Made by a program: the position numbers and the translations under genes. The notes beneath the pieces are model-generated. The model did not search any database. It saw nothing but the letters and a program-made list of their open reading frames with translations, and was not told where the DNA came from. From Chitinophaga horti (GTDB lineage Bacteria > Bacteroidota > Bacteroidia > Chitinophagales > Chitinophagaceae), in NCBI RefSeq assembly GCF_022867795.2, contig NZ_CP107006.1, forward strand, positions 3,906,001-3,970,000: a stretch of DNA of 64,000 nucleotides, in the 5' to 3' direction. Below are positions 8,387 through 17,011 of this stretch, piece after piece (the first letter of the stretch is position 1; each line of letters starts with the position of its first letter).

Positions 8387-9310
8387 ATGAAAACGTCTCG
8401 CATCCTCATCATCGCGCTTACCTTTTTCTGCTGTTCCGCTCAGGCGCAATTACGCTGGCAGCCGTCCGAAAAACATAATGCCGGCCTCCCGTCAACCGTA
8501 CGTGTTTATGAGACGACCGATTCGCTCGATGGCAAGGCTTTTCGGGCGTTTTACCTGGAGGCTGATCTGCACGATGAGCGGCTTCAGTTTTATACGAAAG
8601 TAGGTAACGGTAAACGTTACACGCCCACGCAGTACGCCACCCAGGAAGGCAGCGATGTACTGGCAGTAGTCAACACTACTTTCTTTTCCTTTGCTGATAA
8701 CAGTAACCTGAACCTGGTAATACACGATGGCAAAGTGTTGGCCAACAACCCCAAAGCCCATTACAAAAAACGCTCCGCGACTGACAGTGTGATGGTATAC
8801 CCCACCCGCGGGGCTTTCGGCATCGATAAACGCCGTAACGCAGATGTAGCCTGGGTTTACAACGTAGGCCGCAAACAACGGGCATATGCATATGACATGC
8901 CCAACACGGCCGCAAAGGAACCTGGTAAAAAAGGCGGCCATCGCTGGAAGATGAAAGAGGCCGTAGGCGGAGGACCGGTATTACTGAAAGACGGGCAACC
9001 TTTTATCACGTCAAAAGAAGAAGACCGCGCCGGCGGCCTGGAAGCCATGCACCCACGTACCGCCATCGGCTACACGAATACAGGTAAACTCTTCATCCTG
9101 GTAGTAGAAGGCAGAAACAAAGGCATTGCAGAAGGCGCCAACTTCCCACAGATGGCAAAGATATTCGCCGACCTGGGCTGCGTGGAAGCCTTGAACCTCG
9201 ACGGCGGCGGATCCTCCTGCCTGTGGGTCAACAATCAAAACACGATTAAAACAGCCGACAAAGAAGGCCAGCGCCCGGTACCGGCGGTGTTGATCATTAA
9301 AAAGAAGTAG
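8387..9310 (+). CDS. Exported phosphodiester glycosidase (NAGPA/DUF2233) family protein
   Basis: 307 residues from ATG 8387, which gives a signal peptide (MKTSRILIIALTFFCCSAQAQ); the longer upstream frame overlaps the CPCC gene antisense and is rejected. Visible family features are VLAVVNTTFFSF, the GGGPVLLKDG segment, HPRTAIGYT, and the C-terminal CVEALNLDGGGSSCLW, typical of the NAGPA domain (phosphodiester glycosidases that uncover GlcNAc-P linkages, and YngK/SpoIIP-like relatives). Natural substrate in Bacteroidetes is unknown; an envelope polysaccharide is likely. The last 15 codons of this gene are repeated downstream as part of a duplicated junction. Confidence 0.8.
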   Translation: MKTSRILIIALTFFCCSAQAQLRWQPSEKHNAGLPSTVRVYETTDSLDGKAFRAFYLEADLHDERLQFYTKVGNGKRYTPTQYATQEGSDVLAVVNTTFFSFADNSNLNLVIHDGKVLANNPKAHYKKRSATDSVMVYPTRGAFGIDKRRNADVAWVYNVGRKQRAYAYDMPNTAAKEPGKKGGHRWKMKEAVGGGPVLLKDGQPFITSKEEDRAGGLEAMHPRTAIGYTNTGKLFILVVEGRNKGIAEGANFPQMAKIFADLGCVEALNLDGGGSSCLWVNNQNTIKTADKEGQRPVPAVLIIKKK

Positions 9311-9329
9311 TCATTTACCGGACCTCAAC

Positions 9330-9530
9330 GCCAGCACCCCATACCGGCGGTGCTGATCATCAAAAGAAATGGCTATCAGACATCAATACTGATCATTAAA
9401 AAAGAACTAATCATTTCCCTGGCCATTCTCATTAAAAGCCAGCGCACCCAACCGGCGCGTTGATCATCGAAAGAAATGGCTATCAGACATCAATACTGAT
9501 CATTAAAAAGAAATAATCATTTCCCCGGCC
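9330..9530. repeat. Two tandem copies of a ~107-bp unit in a convergent gene junction
   Basis: Copy 1 spans about 9330-9437 and copy 2 about 9438-9530. Each begins with a degraded copy of the end of the upstream gene (GCCAGC...CCGGCG...TTGATCAT), continues with AAAGAAATGGCTATCAGACA and CATCAATACTGATCATT, and ends with TAATCATTTCCC-GGCC, which is the 3' end of the convergent SdpI gene. Intact originals lie at 9268-9321. The motif TGATCAT starts at 9291, 9354, 9390, 9461 and 9497, so spacings alternate 36 and about 63-71 bases. This looks like stepwise duplication of the gene junction. Confidence 0.8.
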
Positions 9531-9897
9531 TCCTATGCCCTTCCTCATCAAACGTTTCATGCAGGTGCCATTCGGTGTAACCTGCCATCAGCAAGGCGCA
9601 GATAATGACCGGACCGATAGTAAGGTACAGGAAGATGTCTGTCTGCGTTTCGAAGATCAACCCCATGGCTAATCCTACGGCCAATAAAATCAATCCGCCG
9701 CGTCGTGAGAACCAGGCGGCGTATTGATTGGCACTGTCCCACATCTCTTTGTTTTGGGTAGATAAAAAGGTGCGGTAACCGTACCATGTTTTGGTGGTTT
9801 TAGGCGGGAACCTGCGAATCAGGAAACCCATCATGAGGAACAACAAACCGGCCAGTATGCTTGCATTGAACCAGGGGCTGGATACCAACTTTTCCAT
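9517..9897 (-). CDS. SdpI family membrane protein
   Basis: 126 residues with three to four membrane segments (about 9-28, 70-86, 88-106). Between the first two lies KTWYGYRTFLSTQNKEMW followed by ANQYA, the conserved loop of the SdpI/YhfL family. SdpI of Bacillus gives immunity to the SdpC toxin, but most family members in other phyla have no known partner toxin, and none is seen nearby, so immunity should not be assumed. The gene converges on the phosphodiester glycosidase gene, and its last bases are part of the junction repeat. Confidence 0.75.
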   Translation of the reverse strand: MEKLVSSPWFNASILAGLLFLMMGFLIRRFPPKTTKTWYGYRTFLSTQNKEMWDSANQYAAWFSRRGGLILLAVGLAMGLIFETQTDIFLYLTIGPVIICALLMAGYTEWHLHETFDEEGHRRPGK

Positions 9898-9975
9898 AGT
9901 GGATAGCGTTTAAACAAAAATGTCCCTCGTGCCATAAGCAGCAAGGGACACTTCCATTATCTTAATTTACGGAAT

Positions 9976-12705
9976 TTATTGGTTTTTGGTGCTATCTGTG
10001 TTGTTTGATTTCTTTTTTACCAGGCCATTCAACGCCCCTTTCAGCGAATTGGTCGCAGCCTTACCGGCGTTTTGCAGATTGCCACCACTTGTCGTGGAAT
10101 CTTTTTTGCCGAGCAACTGGTTTTTCACTTCATCCTTCAACGCGTTTACCGCCTGGTTTTTCACGGAATTGAGCGTATCTCTTGCTACTGCTTTAGCGGA
10201 ATCTACTTTCGCTTTCACGATAGCGGTCGCCTGGTTTTTCAGGTTGGTCGCCACGCCGGAAACGGATTCCTGCAAATCGGTTTTCATAGAAGGCCTGGTG
10301 ATGCTGCCGCCCATGGCGACCTGCAAGTGAACGCTATCACTCAGTTTCACCGGGATGCCTTTATTGTTCGCCTGCGACACCATGTTATCGATCAGCGAAG
10401 TGCCTTTAGCACCGATCACGCTGCGCGGCAGGGCTATCTGCAAGGTATAATCGAGGGTCTGATCGAAGCCATGGGAACCACCTACCAGCATATTCATGTT
10501 GCCGAGTTTTACGCGGAACGGATTTACGGTCACACGCCCATTCTGGAAAGCAATATAGTTTTTGATATCTCTCACAGAAATGTCCTGTAAGGCCGCTATG
10601 TTCAGCTGATTGGCGAGTTGGTCAAGCGGGGCGAACTTCTTCAGCACACCCTGGATCAGTAACAGGTTGCCTTCACCGTTGAGGCTATTGAGCACCGGCG
10701 ACATATCTTCTCCCAGTTTACCGTTAACGGTTAACTTCGAACTGATTTTACCCCCCAGGAACTGCGCGATCGGCATCAGTTTTTGTACGGTATTAAAAGC
10801 CAGGAAGGTTTGCTGGATGTCTAACTCCTTCACGTCATAAGTAAGCGCGATCTCCGGATTCTTTTTGCTGTTTTTGGTGGAATAGCTACCGCTGATGTCC
10901 ATCGCACCCTGCAGCGCATTACCTTTTACATGGTCGAGCTGTACGGCCTGGTCGGCAATTCTAAGGTTGCCGCTCAGGTTTGTGAGGTCCAGTTTATCGT
11001 AATGTACTTTACCTGCTTTGGCAGTAATGTTAAAGTCGAGGTTACCCGGTACCACGAACGGCTCCGAAGCTGTTTTCACGGTGTCCGCCGCCGCTGGTTT
11101 AGCCGCAGTGGGTTCGCCGGTAGCCATCCATTTATCCAGGTTGATGTAATCCGCCGCCAGGTCGAGGTGACCGTTCAACGGATCGTTTTTAAGTACATAG
11201 GCCAGCGCGTTATTCACTTCGCCGGTGGCGTTAAAGTTCGTGCCCAGGTACTGACCGGCAAATTGTTTTACGCTGAGGTTCTTCGGCGTAAATTGCATCA
11301 GCAGGTCGCTCACTTTCACACCATCGGGATAATCTTTACTGCTATACAACATGTTTTTGAGAATGATGGCTCCCTGTGCGTCGAACTTCTCGTACTGCGA
11401 TTTCTCAATGGCAGAAAGGTTGCCTTTCGCCGCTATGTCCGCATCGAGCAATCCTGCCAGCTTTGTACCGGGTTCCAGTTTATAGAACTGGTTAACGGTG
11501 GAGAGGTCCAGTTTCGCTTTGGCAGCCGCATCCACATACAGATCGGAAACGGGTGTTTTCAGCAGCAGTCGCATATCTACAGGAGCATTATCCATTTCCA
11601 GATGCGCCTGCGGCATGTTTACGACGGTATGATCGGGCACGCCATCCGGGTTGGTAACGTCCACGACGAGCTGAATGTTTTTGATCGGTTTAGGTAAGTC
11701 GGGGTATTGTACAAAACCATTTTTGATAGACAGGTTGATGCCGAATCCGGGCATCATGGCAGGTGTATATTCCCCTTTCACATAACCGGAAAAGGCGGTG
11801 CTGCCGCTGGTTTTTATCTTGGCAAGATCTGCTGCAAATACGCTCGGCACCAGGGAAAGGATGTCTTTGAAATCAGTAGACGGCGCTTTGAATTGGATGT
11901 CCATCCCGTAGGTAGAATCGGTCAGCAACCGGAAGAAGCCTTCTGTAGCGAGCTGCAGGTTGTTGATCGCGATCTTATCGGTCTTAAAACTATACGTACT
12001 CGTTTTGTTATCGATGTTCACATCCGCATCCATACCCGCTTTTACATTATGCAGGTACGGTATCAGTCCAGACAAAAAGCTGATGCCGCCAATGTTTGTT
12101 TTTGTTTTCAGCGTAAACACATCCTGGGTAAAATCACCTTTGCCGGAGTGGTCGAGGTCATCGATCTGCAAGGTCATATTGCCCTGGCGGTCGGCGTAGG
12201 TGATGTAGGCATCCTCGATCGCATATTGCTGAAGGCTCAACGCAAATTCTCCCGAGGCAGTATCGGTCTTTTCAGGCTCGGTGGCGGTTGTTGTATCAGG
12301 TTTCATGATATCCCAGTTCACGCGGCCGTCTGGATTCACAATAGCGTGAATGCGCGGGTTTTTCACCAGCACACTGTATACTTTAATATTATCCCCTTTG
12401 ATGGCACTCATCAGGTCCATAGCCGCTTCTACACGGTGTACGGCAATAAGGGTATCTCCTTCGAAAGGCGCCAGGCCCGTTACGTGAAAGTCGACCAACG
12501 CCACCGCCAGGCGGGGGAAACGACGGATCAGGCTTATATCCACGTCTTCAAAATCCACCTTGGCGTTCAGTTGTTTATTCAATTCCTCTTTCACCTTAGC
12601 CATAATTTTACCCTTAAACAAGTAAGGAATGGCGATGAGTAAGGCTATTAAAACGACGAACGTAATCCCTGTCCACTTAAATATCTTTTTAAGTTTCAGC
12701 TTCAT
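9976..12705 (-). CDS. AsmA-like inner-membrane-anchored protein
   Basis: 909 residues. An N-terminal transmembrane anchor (WTGITFVVLIALLIAIPYLF, residues 11-30) follows a basic start, then comes the AsmA N-terminal region (ELNKQLNAKVDFEDVDISLIRRFPRLAV) and a long series of short beta repeats, with the conserved C-terminal AsmA block (NSLNGEGNLLLIQGVLKK, residues about 670-690). The last 110 residues are a low-complexity Ala/Lys/Asn/Ser/Thr tail. AsmA-like proteins are thought to form rods bridging the envelope that affect outer-membrane lipid supply. It is a single gene, divergent from trmH. No regulatory signal seen. Confidence 0.88.
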   Translation of the reverse strand: MKLKLKKIFKWTGITFVVLIALLIAIPYLFKGKIMAKVKEELNKQLNAKVDFEDVDISLIRRFPRLAVALVDFHVTGLAPFEGDTLIAVHRVEAAMDLMSAIKGDNIKVYSVLVKNPRIHAIVNPDGRVNWDIMKPDTTTATEPEKTDTASGEFALSLQQYAIEDAYITYADRQGNMTLQIDDLDHSGKGDFTQDVFTLKTKTNIGGISFLSGLIPYLHNVKAGMDADVNIDNKTSTYSFKTDKIAINNLQLATEGFFRLLTDSTYGMDIQFKAPSTDFKDILSLVPSVFAADLAKIKTSGSTAFSGYVKGEYTPAMMPGFGINLSIKNGFVQYPDLPKPIKNIQLVVDVTNPDGVPDHTVVNMPQAHLEMDNAPVDMRLLLKTPVSDLYVDAAAKAKLDLSTVNQFYKLEPGTKLAGLLDADIAAKGNLSAIEKSQYEKFDAQGAIILKNMLYSSKDYPDGVKVSDLLMQFTPKNLSVKQFAGQYLGTNFNATGEVNNALAYVLKNDPLNGHLDLAADYINLDKWMATGEPTAAKPAAADTVKTASEPFVVPGNLDFNITAKAGKVHYDKLDLTNLSGNLRIADQAVQLDHVKGNALQGAMDISGSYSTKNSKKNPEIALTYDVKELDIQQTFLAFNTVQKLMPIAQFLGGKISSKLTVNGKLGEDMSPVLNSLNGEGNLLLIQGVLKKFAPLDQLANQLNIAALQDISVRDIKNYIAFQNGRVTVNPFRVKLGNMNMLVGGSHGFDQTLDYTLQIALPRSVIGAKGTSLIDNMVSQANNKGIPVKLSDSVHLQVAMGGSITRPSMKTDLQESVSGVATNLKNQATAIVKAKVDSAKAVARDTLNSVKNQAVNALKDEVKNQLLGKKDSTTSGGNLQNAGKAATNSLKGALNGLVKKKSNNTDSTKNQ

Positions 12706-12777
12706 AGGTATGCTTGATTTTTGAGATAATGCATGAAGATATAAATTTTCCCTGTAAACGGTAATCGGGCTGCCGTA

Positions 12778-12806
12778 TTGCGAAAGGCCTGCAATTCGTA
12801 CTTTTG
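12778..12806 (+). promoter_or_regulatory. Promoter of trmH
   Basis: TTG at 12778-12780, an 18-base spacer, and TACTTTTG at 12799-12806 (fits TAnnTTTG), 22 bases before the trmH ATG. Confidence 0.55.
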
Positions 12807-12827
12807 CAAAGGAACAGCTAAATTATC

Positions 12828-13415
12828 ATGACACCAGAACGTACCGAAAGATTAACGACAGCTTTAAATAACAGACAAACAAACCTGACGGTAGTGCTGG
12901 AAAACGTGGAGGACCCGCACAACATTTCCGCCGTAATGCGTACGGCCGATTCAGTGGGCATACAGGACATTTACGTGCTTACCACGTTGATACCCAGGCA
13001 TAAAAACTATGGTCATCGCAGCTCGTCCAGCGCTAAAAGGTGGCTCACGATACATGAATTTGACAATACGGAAGAGTGTATAGCCGCCCTGCGCAAACGG
13101 TACGACCGCATCCTCACCACGCACCTAAGTTCAGACGCCATCAGCCTGTATGATATTGATTTTAAGGAATCGATAGCGCTGGTGTTCGGCAGTGAACGTT
13201 TTGGCGTGAGTGAAGCCATGCAAAAGGCGGCCGATGGCAACTTCCTGATCCCACAGCTGGGCATCATCCGTTCCCTGAACATTTCGGTGGCCTGTGCGGT
13301 AAGCATCTACGAAGCCATGCGCCAGAAAAAACTGGCCGGCCACTACGACCAAAGCTACATGCCGAAAGAACAATACGACTTGCTGGCAACGGATTGGGGA
13401 CTGAATGAAGCGTAA
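12828..13415 (+). CDS. trmH: TrmH-family RNA 2'-O-ribose methyltransferase
   Basis: 195 residues. All three SPOUT motifs are present: motif 1 VEDPHNISAVMRTADSVG with the catalytic arginine, motif 2 IALVFGSERFGVS, and motif 3 IPQLGIIRSLNISVACAVS. No extra RNA-binding domain is visible beyond short ends, so it is the short TrmH type that methylates G18 in the D-loop of tRNAs, although other SpoU subfamilies cannot be excluded by eye. The next gene begins within its last codons or 26 bases after it, depending on its start, suggesting co-transcription. Confidence 0.87.
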   Translation: MTPERTERLTTALNNRQTNLTVVLENVEDPHNISAVMRTADSVGIQDIYVLTTLIPRHKNYGHRSSSSAKRWLTIHEFDNTEECIAALRKRYDRILTTHLSSDAISLYDIDFKESIALVFGSERFGVSEAMQKAADGNFLIPQLGIIRSLNISVACAVSIYEAMRQKKLAGHYDQSYMPKEQYDLLATDWGLNEA

Positions 13416-13440
13416 CCTGGTCACCATTAAACGAGCGCAC

Positions 13441-13923
13441 ATGAGCAAAATTTGCCTGATCACTACTACTTTACTGCTATGCACCTGCATGGCTTTTAGC
13501 CAAAGGCCGATTCCCAGCCTTAAAATAGACGAACTGGAAAAGCTGGTGCAATCCGGCGATACATCGTATGTGCTCAACCTCTGGGCCACCTGGTGTGCAC
13601 CCTGCATACAGGAAATACCGGACTTTGAACGGCAGGCAAGGGAGCTGAAAGACAAACCCGTAAAGTTCATTTTCGTCAGCCTGGATATGAGCGACGCCTA
13701 TCCCCGCGATATTGCCGCCTTTGCCAAACGCCGCAGGATACGCTCCTCCATCGTATGGCTGAACGAACCTAACGCCAACTCCTTCGCCGCCCGCATCGAC
13801 CCGCGGTGGAAAGGCAGTATTCCCTGCACGATTTTCATCAACCCTAAGAAAGGTTATCGCAAATTTGTAGAGGGACAAATCACTAAAGAAGAATTGAAGA
13901 AAGAAGTTGATGCGCTGTTATAA
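13441..13923 (+). CDS. Exported TlpA-like thioredoxin-fold protein
   Basis: 160 residues from ATG 13441, chosen because it begins a proper signal peptide (MSKICLITTTLLLCTCMAFSQ); ATG 13405, overlapping trmH by 11 bases, is possible. The fold motif LNLWATWCAPCIQEIPDF holds the redox cysteines C52 and C55, and CTIFINPKKGYRKFVEG includes the region of the cis-proline. It is a periplasmic thiol-disulfide oxidoreductase of the TlpA/ResA kind with unknown partner. Its stop overlaps the stop of the convergent maf gene by 6 bases. Confidence 0.85.
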   Translation: MSKICLITTTLLLCTCMAFSQRPIPSLKIDELEKLVQSGDTSYVLNLWATWCAPCIQEIPDFERQARELKDKPVKFIFVSLDMSDAYPRDIAAFAKRRRIRSSIVWLNEPNANSFAARIDPRWKGSIPCTIFINPKKGYRKFVEGQITKEELKKEVDALL

Positions 13924-14493
13924 AGGCAGCCTGTTCAGCTCCTCCACCACATTGCTGATCGGTAACCCCATCACATTATAAAAACAGCCGTTGATCTTAT
14001 CGATCCCCACCGCACCGATCCACTCCTGGATGGCGTAGGCGCCTGCTTTATCGTAGGGTTTATAATTATCTACATAGTATTCGATCTGCGAACGCAATAA
14101 AGGCTTGAAGTGTACTTCCGTAATTTTGAAAAACTCACGGCTGCCATGTTTGTGTTTGATCACCACGCCGGTAATCACTTCATGCGTTTGCCCTTCCAGC
14201 GACATGAGGATGTCGACTGCATCGTCGCGATCTTTGGGCTTGCCAATGACCGTACGGTTTAAGATCACCACGGTATCGGCCGCAATGATGATATCATCTT
14301 CGTGGCAGAGCGGTTGTACTGCTTCGGCCTTTTTACGGGCGATATGCACGGGAATAGAAGATATGGGCAGATTGGGAGGATACGTTTCAGCGGTTTCCAC
14401 AACTTTCACCTCGAACGGTATGCCGGCCTGCTCCAGTAACTGCTTACGACGCGGGGACTGGGAAGCCAGGATAACAGGCTTTCCTGAATACAT
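13918..14493 (-). CDS. maf: Maf-family nucleoside triphosphate pyrophosphatase
   Basis: 191 residues. Family marks are ILASQSPRRKQLLEQAGI at the N-terminus, the E-x-Y-P segment, HIARKKAEAV, IIAADTVVILNR with the catalytic aspartate, GKPKDRDDAV and YDKAGAYAIQEWIG. The YDKAGAYAIQ-type signature points to the dTTP/UTP pyrophosphatase (YhdE) branch, a house-cleaning enzyme that hydrolyses non-canonical or excess nucleotides. Its ATG shares one base with the stop codon of the upstream ubiA-like gene, so the two are translationally coupled in the DUF2520-kdsC-ubiA-maf block. Confidence 0.92.
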   Translation of the reverse strand: MYSGKPVILASQSPRRKQLLEQAGIPFEVKVVETAETYPPNLPISSIPVHIARKKAEAVQPLCHEDDIIIAADTVVILNRTVIGKPKDRDDAVDILMSLEGQTHEVITGVVIKHKHGSREFFKITEVHFKPLLRSQIEYYVDNYKPYDKAGAYAIQEWIGAVGIDKINGCFYNVMGLPISNVVEELNRLPL

Positions 14494-15434
14494 TACAATA
14501 ACAATTTAAAGAAGATCATGGATAAGATGCCCGTAAGCATCAATACCTTCACCAGCGAGCTTACGCGGTGATAATGCTCCGGCAGATGCGCCTTACGCAG
14601 TAATTGCAGGATGTAAAACGCCGGCGCCTGTACGAATAACAACAGGTAACCGATCGCCCAATACCAGCCTATCACACCAATACGAATTTCCACCAGTATA
14701 ATTAACCCTTGCAGGGCCAGTAACATTGCATAACACAGACGTTTGGCCGGCTCCACACCCCAAACGATAGGAATGGTGCGGCAACCGTCTTTGCTGTCGC
14801 CAATCATATCTTCCAGGTCTTTCACCACTTCGCGCACCATGGATATGATGAAAGCAAAGAAGGCGTACACACTGATGATCTGTATCAGCTTACGACCTGC
14901 CGGCGACAGGATGGCCTCGAAGCTCTCATAGATCTGACGTTCGTAAAAGCCTACCACCACCACAGATAACGCCGTGAGGAAGGAGATAACGATGTTGCCG
15001 ATCAGCACCTGGCGCTTGAACGAGGTGGAATAAAACCAAAGTAACAACGACGAAAGTACCTGCACAAAGCCCAGGTAAATCTGCCCGATGTTCCAGGCAA
15101 GGATGAAGCCCATGGATACGCCGGTCATATTTAATATGGTATGCCAGGCCATGGCCCAGCGGCGGCTGATGATCTTATCGACCACCATTTTGTCGGGCTT
15201 GTTTACAATATCTATGTTGATATCGAAGTAATCGTTGATGATGTAACCTGCAGCGGCCACGATCACGGTACTTAATACGAGTACGATGAAGTGCGGCAGG
15301 GGCAGTGAAGGCTCGCTGCCATTGTAACGCAACACGGGGGCTACTACACAGTATTGCAGCAGGAATTGCGTGAGCGCTATGTAAATGAGGTTCGGATACC
15401 TGATCAGTCTTAAAAATGCTGCCAGTAGCTTCAT
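14493..15434 (-). CDS. UbiA-family prenyltransferase
   Basis: 313 residues from ATG 15434 (a TTG at 15458 also fits the frame). It is a polytopic membrane protein with about eight to nine hydrophobic segments. The first prenyl-diphosphate/Mg site N-D-x2-D is seen in IINDYFDINIDIVNKPDK (about residue 70) and the second aspartate motif in DLEDMIGDSKDGCRT (about residue 205). Family members attach isoprenoid chains to aromatic rings or to glycerol phosphate; Bacteroidetes copies in this gene order are often annotated as geranylgeranylglycerol-phosphate geranylgeranyltransferase, but the real substrate is unproven. It sits between kdsC and maf on the same strand. Confidence 0.83.
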   Translation of the reverse strand: MKLLAAFLRLIRYPNLIYIALTQFLLQYCVVAPVLRYNGSEPSLPLPHFIVLVLSTVIVAAAGYIINDYFDINIDIVNKPDKMVVDKIISRRWAMAWHTILNMTGVSMGFILAWNIGQIYLGFVQVLSSLLLWFYSTSFKRQVLIGNIVISFLTALSVVVVGFYERQIYESFEAILSPAGRKLIQIISVYAFFAFIISMVREVVKDLEDMIGDSKDGCRTIPIVWGVEPAKRLCYAMLLALQGLIILVEIRIGVIGWYWAIGYLLLFVQAPAFYILQLLRKAHLPEHYHRVSSLVKVLMLTGILSMIFFKLLL

Positions 15435-15471
15435 ATTGTTTTCGACGGTTGCAGGCAAATGTAAGGGAAAA

Positions 15472-15993
15472 TTATTTGGAGGCGATGGAGTCGTCGATGA
15501 TCCAGTGGCCGTTGAGTTTCAGCACCTTTTCAATCACGTCACGAACGCAGCCATGGCCGCCGTTGAGCGGGGAAATATAGCGGGATATGCTCTTGATTTC
15601 CGGGCAGGCGTCGGCGGGACAGGCGGCCAGTCCGACCAGCTTCATCGGCTTATAGTCCGGAATATCGTCCCCCATGAACATCATTTCCTCCCAGCGAAGG
15701 TCGTGCAGCAGGGCATACTCTTCCAGCTGCTCTTTTTTATCGTACACGCCGGTGTAGATATCTTTGATACCCAGCCCCTGTAGCCTGCTGATCACACTTT
15801 CTGACTTGCCGCCGGAGATGATCACTACACGGTAGCCCATCTTCACAGCCAGTTGCAGGGCGTAACCATCTTTAATGTTCATTTTACGGGACAGTTCACC
15901 GCCGGGCAGCAGTTGCACGGTGCCATCGGTCAGCACGCCATCCACATCAAATACAAAAGTTCTAACAGGCTTGAAAAGTTCCAGTACGTTCAT
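15472..15993 (-). CDS. kdsC: KDO-8-phosphate phosphatase (HAD family)
   Basis: 173 residues from ATG 15993; the ATG at 16017 is less likely. HAD motif 1 is FVFDVDGVLTDG (nucleophile D16, acid D18), motif 2 is VIISGGKSESV, and motif 4 is MFMGDDIPDYKPM. The C0-type HAD without a large cap, LSRKMNIKDGYALQLA, and the closing GGHGCVRDVIEKVLK are characteristic of KdsC. The enzyme makes KDO from KDO-8-P for lipid A core assembly in the cytoplasm. Located in the DUF2520-kdsC-ubiA-maf block that is conserved in this group (from memory of the group, not tested here). Confidence 0.92.
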   Translation of the reverse strand: MNVLELFKPVRTFVFDVDGVLTDGTVQLLPGGELSRKMNIKDGYALQLAVKMGYRVVIISGGKSESVISRLQGLGIKDIYTGVYDKKEQLEEYALLHDLRWEEMMFMGDDIPDYKPMKLVGLAACPADACPEIKSISRYISPLNGGHGCVRDVIEKVLKLNGHWIIDDSIASK

Positions 15994-16023
15994 TGCGCTA
16001 CAGTTCTGAGTGCGCAAAAATAG

Positions 16024-16800
16024 TTATTTGGCAGAGATTAGCCGGTGAAAGTTATAGATGCTCTCCGACAGCACCGGGTAAATGCGCTGCATTTCCGGGT
16101 ATCTCGACAGCTGGGCCAGGTGTAAGTCCATCGTAGATTGATCGTTCCGCAGGGCCGGGCCGGTTTGTACCTGCTCTGGCGCAAACTTCTCGAGCCGGGC
16201 GAAGGTTTCGGCAATGAGGGGCTGCAGTAACTGGAAATCGAGTTGTTCCTTTTCACAGAAGGACTTCGCCAGGGCCACCAGGTGGTTGGTGAAGTTGTTG
16301 GCGAACACGGCGGCCAGGTGCATTTGCAGCCGCTGTTCAGAGTCCATCACGGTGATGTTGCCCGAAATGCTCTGGGCCAGGGATTGCAGGCGGCGCAGTA
16401 CATCGTCGGCCGCGGCCTCTATTAATAATGGTATAACCGGGTAACTTTTATTTTCCTTGCGGATGGATTGCAGGGGGTAAATCACCCCGGTGGCGGTAGA
16501 TATCTTATTGATCGCTGCGAGTGGAACAGCGCCGGCAGTATGCGCCACGATGCGCCGGCCGAGGCGTAGCTGATCGTTCAGTTCGGGTAATACGGCATCG
16601 CTCACCGCCAGCAGGTACACGTCTGCCTCCATATTTATATCTAGCAGGTCGGCAGCGTGACTGGCACCGAGCACACCGGCCAGTTCGGCGGCATGTTCCT
16701 TTTTGCGGCTGATCACCTGTTTTACGGAATGGCCGTGCAGCTTTAGCTGGGTGCCAAAACAGTGCGCTACATTCCCGGAACCGATAATAACTATATCCAT
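16024..16800 (-). CDS. Rossmann-like/DUF2520 oxidoreductase-like protein
   Basis: 258 residues. The N-terminal Rossmann fold starts with MDIVIIGSGNVAHCFG (G-x-G-N-V-A) and has VYLLAVSDAVLPEL and VAHTAGAVPL, as in ProC/6PGDH-like dehydrogenases; the C-terminal helical part with AAVFANNFTNHL and LQPLIAETFARL is the DUF2520 domain. It resembles pyrroline-5-carboxylate reductase-like and ketopantoate reductase-like enzymes but the substrate is not known. It is the first gene of the block with kdsC, ubiA and maf, with gaps of about 30 bases, so shared transcription is likely. Confidence 0.85.
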   Translation of the reverse strand: MDIVIIGSGNVAHCFGTQLKLHGHSVKQVISRKKEHAAELAGVLGASHAADLLDINMEADVYLLAVSDAVLPELNDQLRLGRRIVAHTAGAVPLAAINKISTATGVIYPLQSIRKENKSYPVIPLLIEAAADDVLRRLQSLAQSISGNITVMDSEQRLQMHLAAVFANNFTNHLVALAKSFCEKEQLDFQLLQPLIAETFARLEKFAPEQVQTGPALRNDQSTMDLHLAQLSRYPEMQRIYPVLSESIYNFHRLISAK

Positions 16801-17011
16801 CTGGCTTGTATTTTAAAATATTATGCTTGGCTACCCATCCGCCCGGGCGGAGCCATGGAGCGGGCTTAACCACAGATACGCGTCCAATTTACAACCCTTT
16901 GGGATTTCGCCCCTATTTTTTATATCAGCCTACTTTTATATACTTGCAAAATCCGGATGTGTATCTTTTTACGATATTTTCCGTATTATATTATAATAAA
17001 GCTGGCGTTTC

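Noticed and set aside
9517-9897. SdpI immunity gene with toxin partner
   Set aside because: No SdpC-like toxin or exporter is present nearby; SdpI-fold alone does not imply immunity.
10930-12642. Two long plus-strand frames (255 and 311 codons)
   Set aside because: Both lie antisense within the AsmA-like gene and look like composition artefacts.
16838-16851. Palindrome TCCGCCCGGGCGGA
   Set aside because: Perfect but isolated, G-C rich and without a nearby T tract or regulated gene; kept only as a note.
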